A stretch of DNA of 64,000 nucleotides, taken from Chitinophagaceae bacterium. GTDB lineage: Bacteria > Bacteroidota > Bacteroidia > Chitinophagales > Chitinophagaceae. The stretch spans positions 62,001-126,000 of the forward strand of contig JAHBTL010000017.1 in assembly GCA_019638615.1 (NCBI GenBank). The letters are read 5' to 3'. The notes under the pieces were generated by a model. The model was given only the letters and a program-made list of their open reading frames with translations. It had not been told where the DNA came from and searched no databases. The position numbers and the translations under genes are program-made. This document shows positions 8,820 to 17,279 of the stretch, piece by piece. The stretch's first letter is position 1, and each line of letters begins with the position of its first letter.

Positions 8820-10109
8820 ATGACTCATTCATCCTCATCTTTTCATACCAAAGAACATATTGAGCGTTTGCAGAACCAACAGCTAGCCGCGCTATTGCAA
8901 TACCTGCAAAAGCATTCTCTTTATTACAAAGAAGTGTTTGCGGTCAATAATATCCGGGTTGAAAGCATCCAAACCCTTTCCGACCTTCCGGCTTTGCCCG
9001 TTACAACAAAGGAGGAGCTTCAGCAACGGAACAACGATTTTTTGTGTGTACCTTCTTCCAGGATCATTGAATATACTGCAACCTCCGGTACCCTGGGAAG
9101 CCCGGTTACCATTGCCTTAACCGAAAACGATCTTCAGCGGCTGGCATTGAATGAATACGAGTCGTTTGTATGCGCCGATGGAAAGCCGGATGATATTTTT
9201 CAACTGATGCTGACGCTCGACCGCCAGTTCATGGCCGGCATGGCTTACTATTCCGGTATCAGGAAGCTGGGCGCGGGCATTATCCGGGTAGGGCCGGGCG
9301 TGCCTTCGCTGCAATGGGAGAACATTTTCAGGTTGAAGCCCACTGCTATCGTAGCAGTTCCCTCCTTTATTGTGAAGCTGATTCAATATGCTGCGCAACA
9401 TGCTATTGATATTAACAGCAGCGCTGTTAAAAAAGCCATCTGTATAGGCGAAAACATCCGGAATACGGATTTCTCCCTGAATGTGCTGGGCAGGAAGATC
9501 ACGGAAAGCTGGAATATACAATTGTATTCCACCTATGCATCTACCGAAATGCAAACTGCTTTTACAGAATGCGGGCAGGGGAGGGGAGGACATCTTCAGC
9601 CGGAGCTGTTGATCGTAGAGCTGCTGGATGAAGACAACCAACCTGTTAAACCCGGCGAACCGGGAGAAGTAACCATTACCACGCTGGGTGTAGAAGCGAT
9701 GCCACTGCTGCGCTACAAAACCGGCGATATCTGTATGTTTTTTGATGAACCCTGCTCCTGCGGAAGGAATACATTGAGATTATCGCCCGTAATAGGCCGC
9801 AAAAAGCAAATGATCAAGTTCAAGGGAACGACCCTGTTTGCACCGGCTTTATTCGACCTGTTGAACGGAATGGAAGATGTAAAAGACTACGTGGCGGAGG
9901 TTTATTCAAATGAAATTGGTACCGACGAAGTGCTGCTGCACATCGTTGCGTCAAAAAATACGGAAGATTGCGATCACCGCATCCGGGCTTACCTGCAGGC
10001 CAGGCTTCGTGTCAGTCCGCAGGTAAAGTATATATCTGCCGAAGAGATTCAGAAAATGCAGTTCCCCGAAGCGGGGCGCAAAGCCATGAAATTTATAGAC
10101 AGGCGGTAA
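8820..10109 (+). CDS. adenylate-forming acyl/aryl-CoA (or acyl-ACP) ligase, phenylacetate-CoA ligase-like
   Basis: This 429-residue member of the ANL superfamily resembles phenylacetate-CoA ligase. The ATP-binding loop is TATSGTLGSPVTIAL (about residues 81-95), the A5-like motif is YASTEMQ (about 240), and the C-terminal subdomain contains LRYKTGDICMFF and GRKKQMIKFKG. A Cys-containing insert, EPCSCGRN, matches the phenylacetate-CoA ligase branch. Such enzymes activate a carboxylic acid with ATP and load it on CoA or an acyl carrier protein. Together with the tyrosine ammonia-lyase, ketosynthase and ACP genes downstream, the likely substrate is an aromatic acid such as 4-coumarate. That substrate is inferred from context. 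A repeat-filled gap of 400 bases separates it from the ammonia-lyase. Confidence 0.78.
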   Translation: MTHSSSSFHTKEHIERLQNQQLAALLQYLQKHSLYYKEVFAVNNIRVESIQTLSDLPALPVTTKEELQQRNNDFLCVPSSRIIEYTATSGTLGSPVTIALTENDLQRLALNEYESFVCADGKPDDIFQLMLTLDRQFMAGMAYYSGIRKLGAGIIRVGPGVPSLQWENIFRLKPTAIVAVPSFIVKLIQYAAQHAIDINSSAVKKAICIGENIRNTDFSLNVLGRKITESWNIQLYSTYASTEMQTAFTECGQGRGGHLQPELLIVELLDEDNQPVKPGEPGEVTITTLGVEAMPLLRYKTGDICMFFDEPCSCGRNTLRLSPVIGRKKQMIKFKGTTLFAPALFDLLNGMEDVKDYVAEVYSNEIGTDEVLLHIVASKNTEDCDHRIRAYLQARLRVSPQVKYISAEEIQKMQFPEAGRKAMKFIDRR

Positions 10110-10122
10110 CAGCCCCACGCTT

Positions 10123-10413
10123 CACCACATAGGCACATAGGGGATATAGAAAATATAGGTTTTGGGGTGGGTAGACGATTGAAGGAGCCTGTTACTACAA
10201 ATACAGTACTAAGGGCAAAAGATAAAAAAGTCCCTATGTTCCTATATTCCTATGTGGTAAAACCCTTGCTTTCGGCTCACCACATAGGCGTATGAGGGGC
10301 ATAGAAAATATAGGTTTTGGTGGGCAGACCATTGAAGGAGCCTGGTGCTTCAAATACAGCACTAAAGGCAAAAAGTAAAAAATGCTCTATATTCCTATAT
10401 TTCTATGTGGTAA
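10123..10413. repeat. two tandem copies of a ~137-bp palindrome-ended repeat
   Basis: The roughly 400-base gap between the ligase and ammonia-lyase genes is filled by two direct copies, at 10123-10260 and 10278-10413 (offset 155 bases). Each begins CACCACATAGGC and ends with the inverted counterpart CCTATGTGGTAA or CTATGTGGTAA, so each can fold into a long hairpin. The inner parts are also shared (ATAGAAAATATAGGTTTTGG, GAAGGAGCCTG, AAATACAG.ACTAA.GGCAAAA). There is no coding potential. The structure fits a REP/MITE-like palindromic unit that has been duplicated in tandem. No transposase gene is nearby. Confidence 0.8.
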
Positions 10414-10510
10414 ATCAGCTTTTACCGCTCAACAGAAATATTTGATACATTTGGCATTATTTATTTTTTTTGCGGTCGCATGTCCTTAAAAGCAAAATAA
10501 TATTCGTGCA

Positions 10511-12085
10511 ATGATAAATGTTGGAGGCAGTCATTTTTCCTTAAACGCGTTTTCTGAAGTTATATTCAAACATAAAAAGGTTGAAATAGAGACGGTAGCG
10601 CTCAAAAAAATGGAGGCTAACTTTCAGTTCCTTCAGCATTTTTCCGACCAAAAGCTTATTTACGGCATTAATACCGGTTTTGGTCCCATGGCGCAGTACA
10701 AAGTGAGCAAGGAAAATGTGCTTCAGCTTCAATACAATCTTATCCGCAGCCACAGCTCAGGCAGTGGTAATTGCCTGCCGCCGTACCTGGTAAAGGCGCT
10801 TATGCTGGCGAGACTGAACAGTCTTGCAAAGGCTTATTCGGGCGTACATACGGATGTGGTTTTGCTTTTAAAAGAATTGATCAATAAAAATATTACACCC
10901 TGTGTTTTTGAGCACGGAGGTGTGGGTGCCAGCGGAGACCTCGTTCAACTGGCGCACCTGGGGTTGGTTTTAATTGGTGAAGGAGAAGTATTGGTAGATG
11001 ATAAACTACAGCCTACCGCAGAAGTATTCAAAAAAAACAATATAAAACCGCTTTCCATTCATATAAGGGAAGGGTTGGCTATTTTGAACGGCACCTCGGC
11101 AATGACGGGTATTGGGTTATTAAATATTATTTATGCCAAAAAGCTGTTGCAGTATGCTGTTTTGCTTTCTGCCATGACCAATGAAGTGGTAGAAGCATAT
11201 GATGATCATTTTTCGTACGAACTGAATGTCGTAAAAAAGCATACAGGGCAAAACAAGGTGGCAGCTATGCTGCGCGATACACTAAAAGACAGCAAGCTGA
11301 TCCGTAGCCGTTCCGAGCATCTATATAATCCCGAAAACATCAAGCACGATGTTTTTGAGGATAAAGTGCAGGAATATTACTCCCTGCGCTGTGTAACCCA
11401 GGTGCTGGGGCCTATATACGATACAATAGCAAATGCTGAAAAAGTAGTGGTAGATGAGTTAAATTCGGTAAATGATAACCCGGTTATTGACCATGAAAAT
11501 CACAATATTTTCCATGGTGGTAACTTTCACGGCGACTATGTATCGCTCGAAATGGATAAGCTGAAAACCGCTATTACCAAATTATCCATGCTTTCCGAAA
11601 GGCAGCTCAACTACCTGCTCAACAATAAGCTCAACGAAAAATTCCCACCCTTTGTTAACCTGGGCGTACTGGGCTTCAACTTCGGTATGCAGGGCATGCA
11701 GTTTACAGCTACTTCAACCGTGGCCGAAAATCAAACGCTGTCGTTCCCTATGTATGTGCACAGCATACCTAATAATAACGACAATCAGGATATTGTAAGC
11801 ATGGGTTGCAATGCGGCGCTCATTACCAAAAAAGTGATCGACAATTCTTTTGAAGTGCTGGCCATACAAATGATGACCGTATTACAGGCGATAGACTATG
11901 CGGAATGTGCAGAAAAATTATCGCCTGTAACCAGGCAGATATATACTACGATCAGGCAGATATTTCCCAAATTTGTAGACGACCAGGCGCGTTATGGCGA
12001 ACTGAGAAAAATAAAAACTTGGTTCCAGGAAAACGAAATTCCTGTTTTCAGTGATCCTGTAGATGCAGCAGTGGCTGTAGATTAA
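10511..12085 (+). CDS. aromatic amino acid ammonia-lyase (likely tyrosine ammonia-lyase)
   Basis: This 524-residue enzyme removes ammonia from an aromatic amino acid, using the self-formed MIO cofactor. The MIO triad Ala-Ser-Gly is at 140-142 (GGVGASGDLVQL), and the catalytic Tyr is Y51 in LIYGINTGFGPMAQY. Other conserved blocks are LNGTSAMTGIG, EYYSLRCVTQVLGP, NDNPVID and IPNNNDNQDIVSMG. The selectivity position reads Ser-His (LIRSHSSGSG). That is the pair found in histidine ammonia-lyases, but also, as I recall it, in the highly active tyrosine ammonia-lyase from the Flavobacterium johnsoniae flexirubin cluster, which this sequence resembles throughout. The neighbouring ketosynthase, ACP and ligase favour tyrosine to 4-coumarate. 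Histidine breakdown is less likely because no hut genes are present. Confidence 0.85.
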   Translation: MINVGGSHFSLNAFSEVIFKHKKVEIETVALKKMEANFQFLQHFSDQKLIYGINTGFGPMAQYKVSKENVLQLQYNLIRSHSSGSGNCLPPYLVKALMLARLNSLAKAYSGVHTDVVLLLKELINKNITPCVFEHGGVGASGDLVQLAHLGLVLIGEGEVLVDDKLQPTAEVFKKNNIKPLSIHIREGLAILNGTSAMTGIGLLNIIYAKKLLQYAVLLSAMTNEVVEAYDDHFSYELNVVKKHTGQNKVAAMLRDTLKDSKLIRSRSEHLYNPENIKHDVFEDKVQEYYSLRCVTQVLGPIYDTIANAEKVVVDELNSVNDNPVIDHENHNIFHGGNFHGDYVSLEMDKLKTAITKLSMLSERQLNYLLNNKLNEKFPPFVNLGVLGFNFGMQGMQFTATSTVAENQTLSFPMYVHSIPNNNDNQDIVSMGCNAALITKKVIDNSFEVLAIQMMTVLQAIDYAECAEKLSPVTRQIYTTIRQIFPKFVDDQARYGELRKIKTWFQENEIPVFSDPVDAAVAVD

Positions 12086-12131
12086 CCTTTCACCCTAAAA
12101 AACATTATTTTACAGTAAATTCTGCAATGGA

Positions 12132-12860
12132 ATGAAGTACGCATTAGTAACAGGTGGATCAAGGGGAATCGGCAGGGCAATATGCATTCAACTGGCAGAC
12201 ATGGGTTATCATGTACTGGTAAATTTTAAAGGAAATACTGCGGAAGCAGAAAAAACTTTGTCAGCGATCAATGAAAAGGGAGGAGAGGGGAGCTTATTGC
12301 AGTTTGATGTGTCTGACCGTAAGCAGGTACAGGAGGTGCTGGGAGGTTGGTTGGAGAAAAACGCTGATCAATTTATTGAGGTATTGGTAAACAATGCCGG
12401 TATCAAAGACGATGTATTGCTGATGTGGATGAAGGATGAGCAATGGGATAATGTCATCAATACCAGCCTGAACGGCTTTTATACGGTAACGAAGCTGGTA
12501 TTACAAAATATGTTGATGCAGAAGTACGGGCGGATCATTAATATTGTTTCGTTGTCGGGCTTAAAAGGGTTGCCGGGACAAACCAATTATTCTGCCGCAA
12601 AAGGCGGGGTAATTGCCGCCACCAAAGCATTGGCGCAGGAGGTAGGCAGGAGGAACATTACAGTAAACGCCATTGCGCCGGGATTCATCAAGACAGATAT
12701 GACAGAAGGGCTGGATGAAAAACAATTGCGTACGCTCATTCCTGTTAGCCGTTTTGGCGAGCCGGAAGAAGTGGCGCATGCGGTTGGCTTTTTTGCCTCT
12801 CCTGAATCGGCTTATATTACAGGCGAAGTATTATCGGTAAATGGAGGGATGTATAGTTAA
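12132..12860 (+). CDS. fabG: 3-oxoacyl-ACP reductase-like short-chain dehydrogenase
   Basis: The 242-residue SDR enzyme has the NADPH-binding motif TGGSRGIG (residues 7-14), the NNAG motif (87-90), and the catalytic Ser (about 140-142), Y153 and K157 (NYSAAKGG). The C-terminal IAPGFIKTDMT and ITGEVLSVNGGM blocks are typical of FabG, which reduces 3-oxoacyl-ACP to 3-hydroxyacyl-ACP. Its position between the ammonia-lyase and the ketosynthase points to a dedicated reductase for extending an aryl-primed acyl chain rather than the housekeeping fatty-acid enzyme. It starts about 46 bases after the lyase stop, in the same direction. Confidence 0.85.
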   Translation: MKYALVTGGSRGIGRAICIQLADMGYHVLVNFKGNTAEAEKTLSAINEKGGEGSLLQFDVSDRKQVQEVLGGWLEKNADQFIEVLVNNAGIKDDVLLMWMKDEQWDNVINTSLNGFYTVTKLVLQNMLMQKYGRIINIVSLSGLKGLPGQTNYSAAKGGVIAATKALAQEVGRRNITVNAIAPGFIKTDMTEGLDEKQLRTLIPVSRFGEPEEVAHAVGFFASPESAYITGEVLSVNGGMYS

Positions 12861-12899
12861 TTTCAAATTTGAAATTTGAAATTTAAAATTAGGAAAACA

Positions 12900-14126
12900 A
12901 TGTATAGACGCGTAGTGATAACCGGCATGGGCATTTACTCCTGTTTGGGAAAAAATCTCGAAGAGGTGAAGGCATCACTGTACGCGGGCAAATCGGGGAT
13001 CATTCTAGACCCGGTTCGCAAAGAATTGGGATATCGCTCGGGTCTCACCGGTTTTGTGGAACGCCCTGCTTTAAAGGGGTTGCTCGATCGCAGATCGCGT
13101 ATCATGTTGCCCGAGCAGGGAGAATATGCTTATATGGCTACTGTTGAGGCGCTGCGTGGAGCCGGCATTGACCAGGATTATGTGAACGATCATGAAATAG
13201 GCATTATATACGGCAACGATAGCTCTGCCAAACCCGTTATTGACGCGATAGATATTATGCGGGAGAAAAAGGATACCATGCTGATCGGCTCTGCTTCTGT
13301 ATTCCAGACGCTGAACTCCACCATCACCATGAACCTGTCTACCATTTTCAAGCTGCGTGGTGTAAACTTTACCATAAGCGCTGCCTGCGCCAGTGGCTCA
13401 CATTCCATAGGATTGGGCTATCATTTTATAAAAACCGGTTTGCAGGAATGTATCATAGCGGGCGGCGCCCAGGAGATCAACCCTTATTCCATGGGCAATT
13501 TTGACGCATTATCGGCGTTTTCCACTCACGAATCGGAACCGGAAAAAGCTTCACGTCCTTTCGACAGGAACCGGGATGGTTTAATACCAAGCGGCGGTGG
13601 CGCTACGGTGGTGCTGGAAAGCCTGGAATCGGCTACGCGCAGGGGCGCTATTATTTTAGGCGAAGTGATTGGATATGGCTTTTCATCGAACGGGGAGCAT
13701 ATTTCCAACCCTACGGTAAGCGGGCCGGTAAGATCTCTGGAAATGGCTTTGAGAGATGCGCAACTGCCGGCAGCTGAAATTGATTACATCAATGCGCATG
13801 CTACCAGCACACCCGCCGGCGATGCAAGCGAGGCGAAAGCGCTGGCAGCAGTGTTCGGCGAACATTCCATCCCGGTTAGCTCAACAAAATCCATGACCGG
13901 GCATGAATGCTGGATGGCGGGAGCCAGTGAAATTGTATATTCATTGCTGATGATGCACAATCATTTTATAGCCCCTAATATTAATTTTGAAAACCCGGAC
14001 GAAGATTCGGCCAAACTGAATATTGTAAAAACTACTGCGGAAAAAGATATAAACGTATTTTTGTCAAACTCCTTTGGTTTTGGCGGTACTAATTCGTCGC
14101 TGGTAGTAAGAAAATGGAGTAAATAG
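12900..14126 (+). CDS. beta-ketoacyl-ACP synthase (KAS II / FabF-like)
   Basis: The 408-residue thiolase-fold condensing enzyme keeps all three catalytic residues: C163 (ISAACASGSHS), H300 (INAHATSTPAGD) and H335 (SMTGHECWMAG). The block after the second His (ECWMAGASE) differs from the usual LGAAGA of FabF, as expected for a specialised secondary-metabolism ketosynthase. It would condense malonyl-ACP with an acyl or aryl primer. The ATG at 12900 follows an AGGAAAAC ribosome-binding sequence; a frame open from 12876 runs through an A/T repeat and is less likely. A chain-length-factor partner with a lost Cys is not present, so this enzyme probably acts alone. Confidence 0.87.
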   Translation: MYRRVVITGMGIYSCLGKNLEEVKASLYAGKSGIILDPVRKELGYRSGLTGFVERPALKGLLDRRSRIMLPEQGEYAYMATVEALRGAGIDQDYVNDHEIGIIYGNDSSAKPVIDAIDIMREKKDTMLIGSASVFQTLNSTITMNLSTIFKLRGVNFTISAACASGSHSIGLGYHFIKTGLQECIIAGGAQEINPYSMGNFDALSAFSTHESEPEKASRPFDRNRDGLIPSGGGATVVLESLESATRRGAIILGEVIGYGFSSNGEHISNPTVSGPVRSLEMALRDAQLPAAEIDYINAHATSTPAGDASEAKALAAVFGEHSIPVSSTKSMTGHECWMAGASEIVYSLLMMHNHFIAPNINFENPDEDSAKLNIVKTTAEKDINVFLSNSFGFGGTNSSLVVRKWSK

Positions 14127-14132
14127 TTGCTT

Positions 14133-14393
14133 ATGTTACAGAAAGATGAAATTATAGAGAAAGTGAACCATTTCCTGGCTGAAGAATTTGAGGTGGATGA
14201 AGCCGGCATAACGCCCGACGGCAATTTAAAAGAAACGCTGGAGCTGGACAGCCTTGATTATATTGACCTGGTGGTAGTGATAGAAAACAACTTCGCTTTC
14301 AAGGTAAAACCCGAAGATTTCACCGGAATTGTAACGTTTGAGGATTTTTACAACTATATCGAAACACGGGTAAAAGCTAAAGAACCTGTATAA
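14133..14393 (+). CDS. acyl carrier protein
   Basis: This 86-residue acidic protein has the phosphopantetheine attachment Ser S40 in LELDSLDYIDLVV, and the helix pattern of an acyl carrier protein. The loop after the Ser reads DSLDY rather than the DSLDT of fatty-acid ACP, as in carriers dedicated to secondary pathways. It starts six bases after the ketosynthase stop, and its stop codon overlaps the start of the acyltransferase by one base (TAATG), so the three are translationally linked. It would carry the aryl-primed chain. A TTG at 14127 is an alternative start. Confidence 0.9.
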   Translation: MLQKDEIIEKVNHFLAEEFEVDEAGITPDGNLKETLELDSLDYIDLVVVIENNFAFKVKPEDFTGIVTFEDFYNYIETRVKAKEPV

Positions 14394-15271
14394 TGCCTTC
14401 CTGGCAGGGCAAATCATCCGGAAATAAACTTGGCTACAGTATTTTTGTAACCATCCTGCAAAAGTTTGGTTTAAGACCTGCTTACCTGTTACTCCGGCTG
14501 GTAAGTTTTTATTATTTTCTTTTCGCGCGTAAATCCTCCCGTCATATTTTATATTATTTCCGTAACCGGCTGGGGCTTTCCAAACGCAGGTCACTTCGTT
14601 TGCTCTACAAAAATTATTACAGTTTTGGGCAGAGCCTGATTGATAAAGTAGCCATTACTTCGGGCATGGCAAATCAGTTCAGCTTTCATTTTGATGGAGA
14701 AGAGCATCTTCATGAAATGGTAAAGCTTGGCAGGGGAGGCTTGCTGCTGAGCGCTCACATCGGCAACTGGGAAGCTGCCGGCTTTTTGCTGGACCGCCTG
14801 AATACAAATATAAATATTGTGATGTTCGATGGCGAACACCGGAAAATAAAGCAATACCTCGAAAAAGTTACCGGTACGAAAAAAGCCAATGTCATTGTTA
14901 TCAAAAATGATCTTTCGCATATTTACGCCATCAGCGAGGCGCTCTCAAAAAATGAATTGATATGCATGCATGCCGATCGTTTTATAGAAGGCAACAAAAC
15001 CATTAGCGCCGATTTTTTGGGAAAGCCTGCCAGGTTTCCTGTAGGCCCCTTTATGCTGGCCGCGCAATTCAAAGTGCCGGTATGTTATGCTTTTGCCATG
15101 AAAGAGGGCTTGTTTCATTATCATTTCCAATCTACTTCTTTGCTTTGGTACGATTACGGCGATAAGGCGGCCGCTGCTCAAAAAATGGTAAACGATTTTG
15201 CCGGCTGCATGGAAAGAACGGCCAGGCAGTATCCTGAACAATGGTACAATTATTATGATTTTTGGGCGTAA
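14393..15271 (+). CDS. LpxL-like lysophospholipid / lipid A acyltransferase
   Basis: The 292-residue protein belongs to the HtrB/LpxL acyltransferase family: an N-terminal hydrophobic anchor (about residues 29-45), the catalytic H(x4)E motif H122-E127 in LLSAHIGNWEAAG, and the substrate-binding block MHADRFIEGNKT around residue 195. Such enzymes move an acyl chain from ACP onto a lipid acceptor at the inner face of the membrane. Directly behind the ACP gene, this one probably transfers the product of the cluster onto a lipid or alcohol, the arrangement seen for aryl polyene and flexirubin-type lipids. The acceptor is unknown. Its stop overlaps the next small reading frame (TAATG). Confidence 0.82.
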   Translation: MPSWQGKSSGNKLGYSIFVTILQKFGLRPAYLLLRLVSFYYFLFARKSSRHILYYFRNRLGLSKRRSLRLLYKNYYSFGQSLIDKVAITSGMANQFSFHFDGEEHLHEMVKLGRGGLLLSAHIGNWEAAGFLLDRLNTNINIVMFDGEHRKIKQYLEKVTGTKKANVIVIKNDLSHIYAISEALSKNELICMHADRFIEGNKTISADFLGKPARFPVGPFMLAAQFKVPVCYAFAMKEGLFHYHFQSTSLLWYDYGDKAAAAQKMVNDFAGCMERTARQYPEQWYNYYDFWA

Positions 15272-15351
15272 TGGAAAATACAGATTTGCTTCTCAATCAA
15301 ATTTGGGATTTTGACGATTACCCAGGAAATTTGGACATTGTTGTACAATGA
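15271..15351 (+). CDS. small ORF of 26 codons, coupled to both neighbours
   Basis: The ATG at 15271 overlaps the acyltransferase stop (TAATG), and its TGA (15349-15351) overlaps the ATG of the GlmU-like gene (ATGA). The predicted 26-residue peptide begins MENTDLLL and is acidic, with two Trp/Tyr-containing turns (IWDFDDY) and no obvious domain or signal. The fit at both ends to genes of the same operon suggests it is read, at least as a coupling element that delivers ribosomes to the next start. I know no family for it. It could also be chance in the short gap. Confidence 0.4.
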   Translation: MENTDLLLNQIWDFDDYPGNLDIVVQ

Positions 15352-16499
15352 ATATTATTTTATTTGATACTGCGGAACGGAATTTTTTGTATCCTTTTAC
15401 CGCTACAAAGCCGGTAGCGGCACTGCGGGCGGGCATTTTAACCAACCTGGAACGTTGGGAAAAAAGTACGGGGTTAAAAGCCTTCGCTTTTACTGCAGGC
15501 TACCTGCAGCCACAGTGGGAACTTCCTGATGATAACGAAAATATAATAATTGACGCCCGTGTGCTTCCTGATAAAACTCTTATTGAAACGGTCATGAACC
15601 TGGAAACAGGAGAGGGACTTACCGACGGGAAAAACCTGATCGCGGGCAAGCCTGTTGACTGGCGGATGAAAAGTCTTGATCTTCCTTCGTTTCCAAAATA
15701 TATAGTTTTTAATAGCGGACTCTATACAATAAAACAGCCCTGGCACTTATTTCAATTGAATGAATACCTGCTGCGGGCCGATATTCACTTGTTAACCGCT
15801 GCAAGAGCTTCGTCCGGATTGTCTGACACCAACAGGGTATTAAACGGCGGTGATGTATTTATTGAAGAAGGCGCCAGTGTGGAGTTGTGTTATATCAACG
15901 CCGGTACCGGCCCGGTATACATTGGTAAAAACGCGGTCATCATGGAAGGTTCCATCATCAGGGGACCGTTTGCCGCCGGCGAAGGAGCCGTTGTAAAAAT
16001 GGGCGCTAAAATATACGGCGCAACCACCGTGGGGCCTTATTGTACGGTTGGCGGAGAAATAAAGAACAGCATATTGACAGGTTATAGCAATAAAGCGCAC
16101 GAGGGTTATTTGGGCGATTCGGTAATAGGAGAGTGGTGTAATATAGGAGCCGGCACCTCCACCTCTAACGTAAAAAACAATGCGGGTGCTGTAAGCGTTT
16201 TTAATGAAGCCGGTGAAAAAAAGGAAGTTGGATTAAAATGTGGATTACTAATGGGTGATTATACCCGTTGCGCCATCAATACTTCGTTTAATACCGGTAC
16301 ATTTGCAGGAATTGCTTCCGGGATATTCGGCGCCGGGCTAACACCCAAATACCTGCGGAATTTTACCTGGGGCTTTTCGGAAAAATACAGGTTCGGTAAA
16401 GCAATTGAACATATCAATAATTGGAAACGATTAAAAAACGCCGACTTATCGCTTGCCGATATTCAAATACTCGAACACTTATATAAACAAACTGTATAA
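15348..16499 (+). CDS. GlmU-like sugar nucleotidyltransferase/acetyltransferase (alternative Bacteroidota type)
   Basis: The 383-residue protein has an N-terminal nucleotidyltransferase-like part (MNIILFDTAERNFLYPFTAT, with a KPVAALRAG block) that lacks the classical GlmU pyrophosphorylase loop. A left-handed beta-helix of hexapeptide repeats follows (about residues 165-340, for example YIGKNAVIMEGSIIRGPF and GYSNKAHEGYLGDSVIGEWCNIGAGT). It fits the Bacteroidota GlmU-like group thought to make UDP-N-acetylglucosamine or a related nucleotide sugar. It overlaps the gene before it by four bases (ATGA) and triose-phosphate isomerase by one (TAATG). The exact sugar is unproven. Confidence 0.8.
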   Translation: MNIILFDTAERNFLYPFTATKPVAALRAGILTNLERWEKSTGLKAFAFTAGYLQPQWELPDDNENIIIDARVLPDKTLIETVMNLETGEGLTDGKNLIAGKPVDWRMKSLDLPSFPKYIVFNSGLYTIKQPWHLFQLNEYLLRADIHLLTAARASSGLSDTNRVLNGGDVFIEEGASVELCYINAGTGPVYIGKNAVIMEGSIIRGPFAAGEGAVVKMGAKIYGATTVGPYCTVGGEIKNSILTGYSNKAHEGYLGDSVIGEWCNIGAGTSTSNVKNNAGAVSVFNEAGEKKEVGLKCGLLMGDYTRCAINTSFNTGTFAGIASGIFGAGLTPKYLRNFTWGFSEKYRFGKAIEHINNWKRLKNADLSLADIQILEHLYKQTV

Positions 16500-17260
16500 T
16501 GAGAAATCAAATAGCCGCCGCCAACTGGAAAATGAATCTTACAATTACCCAGGCAGAAGAATTACTAAACAATTTATTGCAACAACCCAAACAGCTTTCA
16601 GGTCATCAAAAAGTGGTTTTTGCTGTTCCTTTCCCTTACCTGTCGCTTGCAAAAAATAAGGTAAGCGGTCACGCCAATTATTTTGTCGCCGCTCAAAACT
16701 GTTCTAATAAAAAATCCGGCGCTTATACCGGCGAAACTTCCGCTGAAATGTTGCAATCATTGGGAGTGGAATATGTAGTGCTGGGGCACTCCGAAAGAAG
16801 AGAATATTTTTCTGAATCCAATGTCGTGCTTGCTGAAAAAGTAAATATAGCGCTCGACTATTCACTAACGCCCATTTTTTGTTGCGGCGAGCCATTGAAT
16901 ATTCGTGAAGCGGGAACGCAAAACAGTTATGTGGAAGTGCAGTTAAAAGAAAGCCTGTTCCATCTATCCGCCGAACAAATTCAAAAGATAGTGATCGCCT
17001 ATGAACCTATTTGGGCGATCGGCACCGGTAAAACCGCTACTGCCGACCAGGCGCAGGAAATGCATGCGCACCTGCGTAAAGTGCTGGCAGATCAATATGG
17101 AAAGGAAGTAGCGGATGCCATTTCGATTTTATATGGCGGCAGTGTGAAAGGGAGCAATGCGAAAGACATATTCTCAAAGCCGGATGTGGATGGCGGACTG
17201 GTAGGAGGTGCCTCCTTAATTGCCGGCGATTTTGCACAGATCATTGATGCGCTGAAGTAA
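16499..17260 (+). CDS. tpiA: triose-phosphate isomerase
   Basis: This 253-residue cytoplasmic glycolytic enzyme interconverts dihydroxyacetone phosphate and glyceraldehyde 3-phosphate. All key residues are present: N9 and K11 (AANWKMN), H97 (VVLGHSERREYF), E169 (VIAYEPIWAIGTGK) and the phosphate-binding LYGGSVKGSNA and DGGLVGGASL loops. The length is normal. Its ATG overlaps the stop of the GlmU-like gene. The genes that follow are for surface polysaccharide, so tpiA appears embedded in a mixed operon. Confidence 0.96.
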   Translation: MRNQIAAANWKMNLTITQAEELLNNLLQQPKQLSGHQKVVFAVPFPYLSLAKNKVSGHANYFVAAQNCSNKKSGAYTGETSAEMLQSLGVEYVVLGHSERREYFSESNVVLAEKVNIALDYSLTPIFCCGEPLNIREAGTQNSYVEVQLKESLFHLSAEQIQKIVIAYEPIWAIGTGKTATADQAQEMHAHLRKVLADQYGKEVADAISILYGGSVKGSNAKDIFSKPDVDGGLVGGASLIAGDFAQIIDALK

Positions 17261-17279
17261 ATCCTTAAGTTTTGCTGGA

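Noticed and set aside
10123-10413. CRISPR-like array
   Set aside because: There are only two copies of ~137 bases with no short regular spacers and no cas genes; each copy has inverted ends, which fits a palindromic unit.
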